In this document: in pieces, positions 10,545-21,200 of the stretch
How the letters are laid out: each line of letters starts with the position of its first letter
Position numbering within the stretch: the first letter of the stretch is position 1
NCBI RefSeq assembly: GCF_000005505.3
Contig: NC_016133.3
Span: 29,505,008-29,569,007, forward strand
Direction of reading: 5' to 3'
DNA length: 64,000 nucleotides
From: Brachypodium distachyon
Taxonomy: Eukaryota; Streptophyta; Magnoliopsida; Poales; Poaceae
Notes under the pieces: generated by a model
The model's database searches: none
The model's input: the letters and a program-made list of their open reading frames with translations, nothing else
Told to the model about the DNA's origin: nothing
Position numbers and translations under genes: made by a program

Positions 10545-13500
10545 TCAAGCATGAGCAACGGGGCTGAACCCATGCATAACTGCAGCAGACCATACTTTCT
10601 CCATGTCTAGCACCGTGTCTCCGCACTCGTCTTCCTTCCATCCCTCCAACGCATGAACAATTCCAGCGATGCGCCATGCACTCATGACCCTCCTTGGCAG
10701 CCAATTCTGAAAACGATAACCCAAATAAGTAAATATTTGGGTACATACAATAATAAGTTCCTCCACGGCTGCAGTTCATTCAAGCCTTATTACCTCGCAT
10801 GAATGCAGGTTTTGCATTGTTTTAGGTACACTCATCGCAGGAGTAGTCAAATAAGTGCAGCAGTCCTTGCGTACCATTCTTGGTGGGAACTGCGAGTATG
10901 GGATAAACTGTGTGCCTTTCTCTGCCTTGAGCTGTTCAGCAGCATCCAGACCTTCTCCAATCACCCACACCTGGAAAATTTGATGCCAACTTGTGATCAC
11001 CTGTTCATCTCTTGAGAGAATGGATGAAATGCAGAAATCCTTTTTTTCCCTTACCTTTGCGCTGTCAGTGTTTGATAGTACAAGATTGCTGGCTGAATTT
11101 TGTGGTATATTGGGCTTAAGGGAATGGTAATCCTGCTTGTTTGTCAGTATGACCTGCCACATTTCAGGGCAAAAACAATCATTTATATGTGTGATTAAAG
11201 TGGATCAGATGTGAGTATTCAGTTCTTACCTTGACATTTTTTTTGCACAATGCTGAAGCAACAGCAAGGGCCACCTTTGAAATATTTCCTGCAAGGATAA
11301 CTTGATTTGTGCCCTTGGGGATGCTATTGACAACCACAGCAGCGGCTAAGCTGGTGCCATCCACGATCCTTACCCCCAACTTTGGGTATTTCTGCAGATA
11401 TAGTTCTCCACTTCGATTGAGGTTATGTGCCTGATGTTCAATATGTTGTTGTCGGTTACAGTTTCGACTATGCAAGAGGCCATGTATTAAGTAACTTGGT
11501 GTTTCCTCTTCCTAATATGTGAAATATAGATGTTTTGTGAACGTTCTATATTCCAAATAACGGCGTGGCTTAGGCGTGAGTAGTCGGTTTGTGTGTGCAC
11601 CCTTAAGGCGTTGTACCTGCTCTGCAGACCTCTTCTTCAATATATATGATATACCCGATCGGGTGTATTCTAGAAAAAGAAAACAACGAAAGAAATGGCA
11701 TACCTGATTCAGCAGTCCGAGACTAACAACTTTAGTTCCCTTCTTGTCAGCTTCGGATATCGCCTTCTCAATCAGGTCGTTGATTGCTTCCTTTTCCTGT
11801 TTCAATCCATACTACAGAAAGGAAAACATTAGCAATTTGCTTGGCATCTATACCAGTTCTCTTGAATTCAACTCGGCCATGATTCTTACATGGAACCTGT
11901 ATCTTGGTATAGCCCAAGACTGCATCCTGAGTTTGCCCATGACATTTCTCTCAACAGTGAACCAAGAACCATACGACCATGTCAGCACCATGGACAACCA
12001 TGACACAGGCCACATGATCCGCAGGTGCCACATGGAAGTGTATGGCCTGGAAGCGTATTGCGCGAACCCGGGCCTTATATGATAAATGGACTGCAGGCTG
12101 GTAAGATGGGTAAGGTGAACCACATCTACTTCTTTCTCCTCGTTCTTGTCCTTGAGTGAGTCTTGATACAGCGTCTCCGATGACTTGTCCATGGTGTTGT
12201 ATATGTAGTCATAGAATGGCATAAAAAGAGAGTAGTTCGTCCGGAACTGGGTGTGGTGTAGAGAATGAAATCTAAGAAGCAAAAATTTCAGATTACTCAC
12301 TGAGAACATCAGATACAAATATAGAATCATGAAGAACATCAGATAGCTTAATTTAAATCTTAGAATAACCGAGCCTTGTCTGCTCTGCCTTGGTTAGAGT
12401 AGTGGGTAAAGCAGAGCTGAATTCTTTAGAGAAATAGAGGGGAAACACTTACGATGGTGTGTACATGAGATACTTGAGAGGGGGGATCCATTCGAAGAGC
12501 CAATTAGGTACCAATTCGAAGTTGCAGTGGCCCATGTTGTTCATGAAGTCAATGTAGATCACATAGATCTCGAACGTGATAATTGAAGCAGTTCCAGTCA
12601 AGGCGCAGGTGATCATTGGGATTGAGAACAACAGTTGATAGGCCAAGAGCTCAGCAAATGGATGGATAACGGCTGCATGAACATAACAACATGATGGTCC
12701 ATTAAGATGTACAAGAATGAAAGAAAAATCATCCGATGCACCCAACATGGTTGTTGTTCGCCTGAGAAAGCTTTCAAGCTACCCAGCAGAGAAATTTAAT
12801 TAGCTATTAATTGCTGATTCTTATGATGTTGTGTCGTTATATAGTAGTACGTAATGAATGCATCCTTTTAGTATAATACAGCTTTGTCTTGTGTGGGCAA
12901 TTGATTTTCCGAGCGTGACAGGGCTGGCTCCACCGTTTTCTCTGCTCATAATTCCTTGTACTTGGTCGTCAATCCCTATTTCTCTACTTTTGGGGACCTT
13001 TGATTACTGATTCCAAAAAGTCCATGAACAAGAGTAGACATGCAACCAGTGGATGGGAAGGCACTTGATGCTCAGCCGTTAGCTAGGTAGGAGCTAGGCC
13101 GGCTGTGCATGTGGAAGAAGAAGGGTAATATTGAAGCAAAAAACGCAATTTACCAACAAAAAGGAAGAAGTTATTTCTTTTTTGACCAAGATTGTAGTTA
13201 CGCACATGTGATGGGCTCCGTGACGATGGAGGCGTGGTGGTGCGAGTGGTAGCGGGTGTAGAGGACGTGGTGGTGCAGCGCACGGTGGAACCAGTAGTAG
13301 AGGAACTCCACGGGGCCCGCGTGCAGCAGCGCGAGCAGCACCGCGCCGTCCGTCCTCCACAGCGGCAGGTGCTGCCCGCCCGGCAGGTAAACCGCGCCCA
13401 GAAGCAGCAGGATGGCGCTCAGGATGATCTGGTCGTCCCTGCAAATATATGCGTAAAAAAAAGGTACACATTATACATGTATCGGTTTTGCTATTAATTT

Positions 13501-15476
13501 CTAAATCGAATGAAAACTAATTATTTCTAAATTGATTGAAAAATAATTATTTCTAAATCGATGCTAACCGTCTGATTCAATATTGATACTCATTCTTGAA
13601 GAAAAATAAATAAAAAAACGTTGATACTCGAATTACTTTAACTAAGCACCGCTGGCTTTTTCATCCTACACACGGCATGCAGGCTAGCGTACGTGTTGAA
13701 GCACGGGTACACGCATGCACGGCTTCTCCAAACCATACATCGAGATAGGACCAATCTAATACATCTTGTCTCGTGCATGGATCTATTCTAGAACCATTCC
13801 ATTATTTCTGCGGGACCGGCCGTGCGGTTCTCTCGTGTCCCTGCGGCCAAACAAACAAGCCAGCTTGTTTTATTGGATTACCGGTACGTGCACATGACTC
13901 TCATTATTGTACCAAAATCATTATTGCTGGTATTGTGCTCCACTTATAGCATCTGTGTTTGCTTAGAGCATCTCCAATGGTATCTCTCAAAATTATCTCA
14001 AAGTTTTGGGATGTGAACATTTTGGCCTTAAAATCAGCCCCCTAATGACGTCCAAACGGACAAAATGTTTGTCTGGCTAGCTCTCCAAATTGGACCCAAA
14101 TTTGGAGGAAGTTTGGGGTGTCCGGACGTTATCCGGATGTCTGTCCATGTCCGGCCCGGGCCGCGCAGCCACATAGCCCTGGACACCACCCTCGCAGGCG
14201 GTAGTACCTACTCTCTGGGCATTACTACGGTCAGAGGCGGGGGTGCGGACGGAGGCGAGGCAGGGGGATTCTAGGCGAGCTGCAGCAGCATGTTGACCCC
14301 GTCCTCACGGCGGCGGTGTCGCCGATCCTATTCGTGGTCGTTGTGGAGCAGGAGCGGCGTGCGGCTGTGGGCGTGGGGGAGAGGAGCGGGAGCGCCCGGA
14401 GCGGCATGCGGCTTTGGGCGCGGAAGTGGTAACGAAAGGGTCAGGCGCGGAGGTGGCTTTCTGGAGAGGGAGAGGGAGATGGGGATGGGGAGGAGATCGA
14501 TGGAGATGAGGATGAAGGAGCGAAAAAAATGGGTGAGAAATTTGGGAGACGTTGTTTGGTGATGGGTGCGAACACCGAACGGGCACATGTCCACTTGCCG
14601 ACCAAATGGAGAAAAAGAGAACATGTTCGGGAAGTAAAATAAATTTGGGGCCAAAATTTTGGGGATCCCTTATGGCGTGTACATCGAGATGACTTCAACA
14701 TTTTCTTAACGTTGTTACGTAGGATAATTGCTGATGTGGAAGAGAGATGAGTGAAGAAAAAGGCATGAGTCTTCTCTTAGCTAAAAGATGGTCTCGTCAC
14801 CAAAAGGATAAGGCAAAGAAAATGCAAATTTCTCATTGTATTGGATTTCGCCTTCTCTTAATATTTATTTAATTGATTTTATTCATTAAACGTTAATCGT
14901 AAGATATGACTTAGTATTATAAATCATGTTTTTTTAAATGACGTAAAATACACGAGAGAATGTGGTTTTATCAATGACGCCGTTAAGATGATGGTAGGTG
15001 GACGTACCAGTTGCGTTCGCGGTCGACCTGGTCGAACTCGATGCCACGGCGGACGATCTGGCGCTTGCCGCGCGCGTTGTAGAGGCGGGACACGGTGATC
15101 CAGGCCTGGTCGTGGAGCGCCCGGAGCAGCATCGACGGCAGGATGGCCACGTACCCCAGGTCCAGCTCCCGCCACCCTTTGGTCGCCGCCAGGTGACACC
15201 CGTGCACCACCCATGGCGCCAGCACAAGGTACTGCATATATATATATACGCACAAAATTATGTTACTCCTCCGCGCAACTTCACATATGCACGTATATAT
15301 ACGGTTAAGCTTTCTTTTTTATTTTATTTTCGTTTTGAAGAACAAGAATTGAAAAGGTACGTAGCAGAGGAGGATATACAAGCTAGCGTACTGGTGATGC
15401 AAAATGGAGGTATTACCTTGAAGCTACCGAGCCTCTTCCATGGCCACTCGCTGAGGATGCCGGGGTTCGTAGCCAT
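10545..15476 (-). CDS. CER1: CER1-like very-long-chain aldehyde decarbonylase, copy 1
   Basis: ER-membrane enzyme of cuticular wax synthesis; CER1 works with CER3 to turn very-long-chain acyl precursors into alkanes. Ten exons: 15476-15417, 15231-15008, 13438-13206, 12672-12453, 12271-11890, 11811-11704, 11430-11230, 11153-11055, 10970-10794 and 10706-10545, all with GT/AG borders, giving 621 residues (Arabidopsis CER1 is about 625). The N-terminal fatty-acid-hydroxylase-like domain carries the iron-binding His clusters HRALHHH (from residue 146), HSHHH (159) and HSLHH (248). The C-terminal WAX2 domain includes VWVIGEGLD, KDCCTY and NWLPRRVMSAWRIAGIVHALEGW. No frame break was seen. The intron between exons 2 and 3 (13439-15007) splits the Trp95 codon and is absent from copy 2. 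Confidence 0.93.
13439..15007 (-). other. 1.57 kb intron unique to CER1 copy 1
   Basis: The donor AACTG|GTACGT and acceptor TTGCAG|GGACGACC join into the same AACTGGGACGACC that is uninterrupted in copy 2. A GC-rich block at about 13.97-14.69 kb starts GAGCATCTCCAATGGTATC, a start often seen at ends of grass DNA transposons, so part of the intron may be an insertion. I could not find a matching inverted right end. Confidence 0.65.
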
Positions 15477-15636
15477 TGCAAACTACTCCAGCTCGGAGAG
15501 GGAGTAGCTAGCCGCGAAGAGACGACGTACGCGTGTGCCTGTGTCCGCGCGCTAGCTGCTATGTTGCTAAGGCGCTAAGCTGCCTGCTAGCTCGCTCTGT
15601 GGGCTGTGGCAACGAGCAGAACCTGTATCCACTCGA

Positions 15637-15644
15637 TTTTATAG
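15637..15644 (-). promoter_or_regulatory. Probable TATA box of CER1 copy 1
   Basis: On the minus strand CTATAAAA occurs about 160 bases upstream of the ATG at 15476. Position and match are plausible; transcription start is unverified. Confidence 0.45.
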
Positions 15645-16554
15645 AGTCGTTATGTGGGGTGCAAGAGATAGAGCGGGCCCAACCGCCCAAGTACTCAATT
15701 GGGTGTCAAATTGTCAGCATAACTGCACTTCATTAGGTCGGCGACAGCTGTCCATATTGGTCCCAAATCAAGGGCCCCGTTTAAATGAGATGAGAGCTAG
15801 CTGTACTTTTCTAACCGAAACACTCTGCGTACGACAAATCTTTACGATCAATTCTGTTTTGTTGTATTTAGGTCGACTTTTTTACTGCATTTGGCCCGGC
15901 ATTCAAAGCCCAAACACACAATGCTGCAAGTCGTACTAAGAAATGTTGCACGCTGTCGCCACGCAGTGACTTTGTTACACCGATGCTATAGGCTCAGTTT
16001 GCGGAAATATCAGTTAGCAGAACAAAGAAAATAGACAAAAAGTGCTTGAATTTTTTTTGGATTATCATGATCCCTCTCAATAGCAAACTCAGCCATAGAT
16101 GCCACCATAAAAATTTGTGGAGTTGTATCACCTATCCATAATCCATGTGTACTGTTTAGTTAGAATCGACCGGTCTTCTCTTTGACGACGAGATGCTACG
16201 CACTGGTAGTCTGGTACAATTTTACCGCTCAAATATGGCGTCTGGTCACCGCCCTTTTCATGGTAAAAGTGGTTCAAATCAATGGTGAAACCACACATAA
16301 GCTGTGTGGTCAAGTGACTGCACAATTTTTTTTTGACAAAACTAACTTATGCGAGTAAACATTATGCAAAGGCAGTACAATATTTATATAAACCCATGTA
16401 TTTAACATAACAAGTTTCGATTGACATCACATAGATGAAATCCTGGCACCGCCGCTGGTTCGAATCTTTTGTCCCTAACTCCCTACACATATATTAGGAA
16501 AAGTGCATCGGACATGCCTTATCTTGCAGGACAAAAGATGGACAATTTTTCTCT

Positions 16555-16750
16555 AGGCACGCACGCATTTCAAGATTTTATTTTGACCACCAATTAGATC
16601 AACAAAATATAAATTATGTATTATAAAAATTATACCGTCAGAAACTTCTTTCGGATATGAATTTAGTGGCATAACTTTTATAACACATAATTCACATTTT
16701 GTTAGTCTAATTGATGGTCAAAGTTAGACCTCAAAATGCGTGTGCACCTT
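16555..16750. mobile_element. Long-palindrome MITE
   Basis: The left arm (AGGCACGCACGCATTT... TTGACCACCAATTAGAT... ATTATAAAAATTAT) is matched in inverted order by the right arm (ATAACTTTTATAACACATAATT... CTAATTGATGGTCAA... AAATGCGTGTGCACCTT). The two arms make almost the whole element, so a transcript would fold into one hairpin. Superfamily is uncertain. Confidence 0.7.
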
Positions 16751-17921
16751 ATATTATGGTACGGAGGGGGTATATTAAAGAAAAAGAAGACTACAAAACA
16801 GTTACATGGCGTGAATACAAAACGATTACTCAATGCCAAGAGGCGTGAATACAAAACTATTACTCACGCCACTCCACATATTAGCCTCTAAACTATCTAA
16901 CCCATGACCCTTAAAGAGCCCTGCATTCCACCGTAGTCTACCTTCCGTCTCAATCAAATGAAGAACCTTCAGCACATCCGGTCTCAATCAAATTTTGATG
17001 GACACTAATTGTGTTGGACTGTCTTTAAAGTTTAAGATTTGCACCAAACAAAAGTTTTAAATTGATTCATTATCCTTTTTTAGATCAGTTTTTTTCTTTT
17101 GCATAATATTTATATAAACACATGTATTTAACATCACAAGTTTTGTCGCTCAAAAAAAGAAAAATAAGTTCTGCCCTGACAAAATCCAAGGCCGCGAACG
17201 GGAAGCAACCAGTGGGCCGCGATACTGTCTCACAACTTTCTCCCTGGTCGCCCGCTGCTGGCCTGCTACACCAACCCGCACGAGACGTCTCTCGTCTCTG
17301 CTCTGCCGCCGGCGAGAAGGGTTGCGTCGCGCGGTCCCGCACGCCACCCTCGGCCGGCATGGTCCACTGGGATCACTCCGGCGTCCGGCCATCTGTGCGG
17401 CCTTGCCCACCCCACCCGCCGCCGCCGCCGTCCACTGTGAGATCTTTTCTCCGCCCTGCGATTTCCTTTCGCCTGTTAATGTGTTCTCGGGTCAATGTTT
17501 TCACCGTACAAGCTTGATGATTTCTGTGATGTGGAAACACTACCCACCTAGGAGTATACTGTTTGACTAATTTACTATGCAGTGCGGACAAAACTTCCCC
17601 AAACTTGGGCATTTCAGATGGATATACTGGCAAACAAAACTGCATAGTAATACTCACCACCCAACAGTACCGAGAACTAGAAGTCCATCATATCGGTAAT
17701 CACTACTACCATCCTATACCATCATTAGTAGCAGTACTATATGTTAAACAGCCAGGGACTTACTGTAGTGCTCTGTCGGTAGAGCATCATCATAAATCGG
17801 TCAAGCCTTCTTAGTCCATTCATCTGCCACAACATTGGTTCACTGCTACGACCAAATTATGTGTTGATTTGTCAAACCGCACACAACCGCACCTCTACTT
17901 CTTTAATTGTGGATTGTGATT

Positions 17922-17956
17922 AAGTTGTACTACCCGCAAAAAAAAAAGTTGTACTG
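17922..17956 (+). mobile_element. Ultrashort poly(A) insertion with target-site duplication
   Basis: The direct repeat AAGTTGTACT at 17922-17931 and 17947-17956 flanks only ACCCGC followed by a run of A (17932-17946). It has the architecture of a target-primed retroposon cut down to its last few bases. Confidence 0.6.
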
Positions 17957-18278
17957 CACATTAGCTCCAAGTCTACTGAAACAATGCCCAACCGCCCATT
18001 CTTGTTTATTTGTTGCATCACATTATCGATGCGAGGACAGATAATGGTACGATTAGAACCAAGTCATTAATTCATTACGATGAAAGAGCATAGAAGACAA
18101 TAATGCGATAATAGCTAACAAAGCATCCATGGAAATCATACTACTCAGAGGCAGGACTGCTCAGAGGCTTCGCTCCTCTGCTAACAAATGTGCCTGCTTC
18201 TTCTTCCTTATCATGGCTCCAGCGAGAACATGTCATATATCCATGCAACACTTATTCCATTGACTTGCAAAAGGATCA

Positions 18279-21200
18279 TCAAGCTTGTGCAACAGGGCAG
18301 AACCCATGCAGAATTGCAGCAGACCATATTTTGTCCATGTCAAGTACTGTGTCTCCGCACTCGTGCTCGTTCCATCCTTCCAATGCATGAATAATTCCAG
18401 CGATGCGCCATGCACTCATCACCCTCCTTGGCAGCCAATTCTGAAACATTTTGGAATCGGATAAGATTATGTACTGCAGTTCTTCCATAAGTTGCAGTTC
18501 ATGGGGGCCGTATTACCTCACACGAATGAACATTCTGCAGAGTTTTAGGTACACCCATTGCCGGAGTCGTGGAGTAGGTGCAGCAGTCCTTGCGTACAGC
18601 TCTTGGTGGGAATGGCGAGTAGGGGATAAAGTGTGTTCCTTTTGGCGCCCTGAACTGTTCAGCAGTATCCAGACCTTCTCCAATTACCCAAACCTACAAA
18701 ATTTGATGAGCTGATTATTCATGAGTTTCAATTATGTGATGCCCCCCTATTCAGACATGCATAACTTCCTTCTTACCTTTGCAATGCTGGTTTTTGATAA
18801 TATAAGATTGTCAGCTGCATCTTCTGGTATTTTGGGCTTAAGGAAATGATAATCTTGCTTATTTGACATTATGACCTGCACAGGACGAGTTGCTTGATAG
18901 TATAAGAAAATCGTCTCTTCATTTGGTTAAAAGTGAAGCAGTCATGAATATTTAGGTGACCTTGATATTGTTCTTGCACAATGCTGTGGCCACAGCACGG
19001 GCCACCTTCGAAATATTTCCTGCAAGAACAACTTGATCTGTGCCTTGGGGAATACTATTGGCAACCACTGCAGCAGCTAGGCTAGAGCCATCCACCAGTT
19101 TTACTCCCAACTTTGGGTACTTTTGCAGATAGAGTTCCCCACTTCCATTGAGGCTCTGTGCCTGTTGTGTTGAAATATATCGTATCATTGTGAATGTGTA
19201 TATCATTATCGTATCTCTAAATTATCCGTACATACATGTAGTTCGATCGACTGTAGATAAATATAGTTTGATCGACTGTAGCTACGTAGCTAACTGCATG
19301 GGTACTTCTAAATTATGAGCAAGTGAAACTGATGATGAATTGATCATGTGACTCGATCAACCAATTACTGTTTATAGTTAAGCTGCCTGTAAGGTCATAC
19401 ATCTGTCACCTTTCCACTAACTTCCTATCTTCCGTGCTATTGCATCTCTATACATCATTGTTTACTAATAACTTTTCTTTCTGAGTTTCAGTTTGAAGTT
19501 TGCATACACTTCAATTCCAGTTGAGGTACAGAAATGATATAATTTGAAGTTTGAATAGCTGAAGAAATGATGTACCTGGTTCAGGAGTCCAAGACTAACA
19601 ACTTTAGCTCCATTCTTGTCAGCTTCGTGTATCGCCTTTATAATCAGGCTATTAATTGCTTCCTTCTCCCAGTTCAGTCCATACTGCCAAAATGAAAAGG
19701 TCCGTTATTTCGTTATAATTGTTAAAAATCATCTCCTTGGTTCCTTTTGTTTTGACCAGGTCTTTTGTATTTAGCATGACTCTTACATGGAAATTGTATC
19801 TTGGTATAGCCCATGACTGGATCCTTAGTTTCTTCATCACATTCCTCTCAACAGTGAACCAAGAACCATACACCCATGTCAGGACCATGGAGAGCCACGA
19901 TAGAGGCCACATGATCCGCATGTACCACTTGGAGGTGTACGGCTTGGAGGCATACTCAGCGAACCCGGGCCTCATGTGGTAGATGGACTGCAGACTGGTA
20001 AGATGGGTAAGGTGTACCACATCTACTGCTTCCTCCTTGTTCTTGAGTGAGTTCTCATGCAGCTTGTCGGATGACTTGTCCATTGTATTGTATATGTAGT
20101 CATAGAATGGCATGAAAAGCGAGTAGTTTGTCCGGAACTGAGTGTGGTGAAGCGAATGAAACCTAAGATATTGAAACAGTTCAGATCCACAAAGAATATC
20201 AGACACTATCATGGTGGGAAAAAAGAGAGAAAAGAACAGCTTGGTTTTACAAGGTGAATTATAAATTGGTTGAACATCGTTTGCATTGTCTTTTTTAGAT
20301 CTGGCAGAACCGCTGCCCAATTAAGTAGAAAAGACCCAGTTTATTATGGGAAAACGGGCTGAAGACATTCTTTTCCTTGGTTAGAGAAGAATGTTACTTT
20401 TGAGCTGTGGGGTTGGGTAGATGGGGAATACTTACGATGGCGTGTACATGAAATACTTGAGAGGAGGGAACCATCTGAAGAGCCAGGTGGGCACCAACTC
20501 GAAGTTGCAGTGGCCCATGTTGTTCATGAAGTCGATGTAGAGCATATACATCTCAAATGCAACGATCGAAGCAGTTCCAGTCAGGGCGCTTGCGATCATC
20601 GGGATTGAGAAGAGCAGTTCGTAGGCCACGAGCTCAGCAAATGGATGGATGACAGCTGCATGAACATAACAACATCATGAACATCACATGTCTGCTTTAG
20701 CGAAATGTAAAAGAAGAAGCTGAAACGGATTTAATAAATTGACCTGCTTACTGTAGTCAAGAAATTATAGTCAGTAAATTGTATGTCTTGCCATCTTGCA
20801 GGAAAATAGGGTCAGGAACCAATATGCACTTGATTCGTTTGGTTGATCTCTAGTATGTATGTTAATACTGTGAATTTATTGCCACATGCATCGCCTAACT
20901 TTCTGTTTCCATGACATCTATTTCTGTTTTCCTGGGAGTGTGCTCAGGTTGACTTAAAAAAAACATTGGTAGTCTTAAATGTTAAACATCAAATCAAGTC
21001 ATTCACGGCTTACGAAATCCAAAAACAGCAGCCAAGTGAAACACTATGTGTAGAATTACTGCAAATTGCAACGGAAAAATGAAAATTTCTGCAAAAAGCT
21101 GTGTGGGCAAACATTGTATATTGGGTGGATCCGCAATTTCTTGTACACATGTTTGTGATCTGCATAAAAATAACAAATTCGAACCACCACAATTTGCTAT

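Larger units (their letters stand above)
15645..18278. other. Intergenic region between the two CER1 copies
   Basis: No gene was recognised. It holds a long palindromic MITE (16555-16750) and a direct repeat of about 45 bp, near TATTTATATAAACMCATGTATTTAACATMACAAGTTT, at about 16379-16420 and 17106-17147. It also holds an ultrashort poly(A) insertion (17932-17946). A GC-rich patch at 17.19-17.46 kb has open frames on both strands but no identifiable domain. Confidence 0.45.

Noticed and set aside
13583..13629. Sixth ultrashort poly(A) insertion (TTGATACTC repeat around an A-rich stretch)
   Set aside because: The direct repeat is only 9 bp and the A-rich part is interrupted and followed by CG, so it may be chance.
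15237..15247. TATATATATA as a promoter element
   Set aside because: It lies inside the first intron of CER1 copy 1, next to the splice acceptor, and is a simple dinucleotide repeat.
17122..17570. Possible small genes in the GC-rich patch between CER1 copies
   Set aside because: Frames on both strands are open because of composition; no start, splice or domain evidence.
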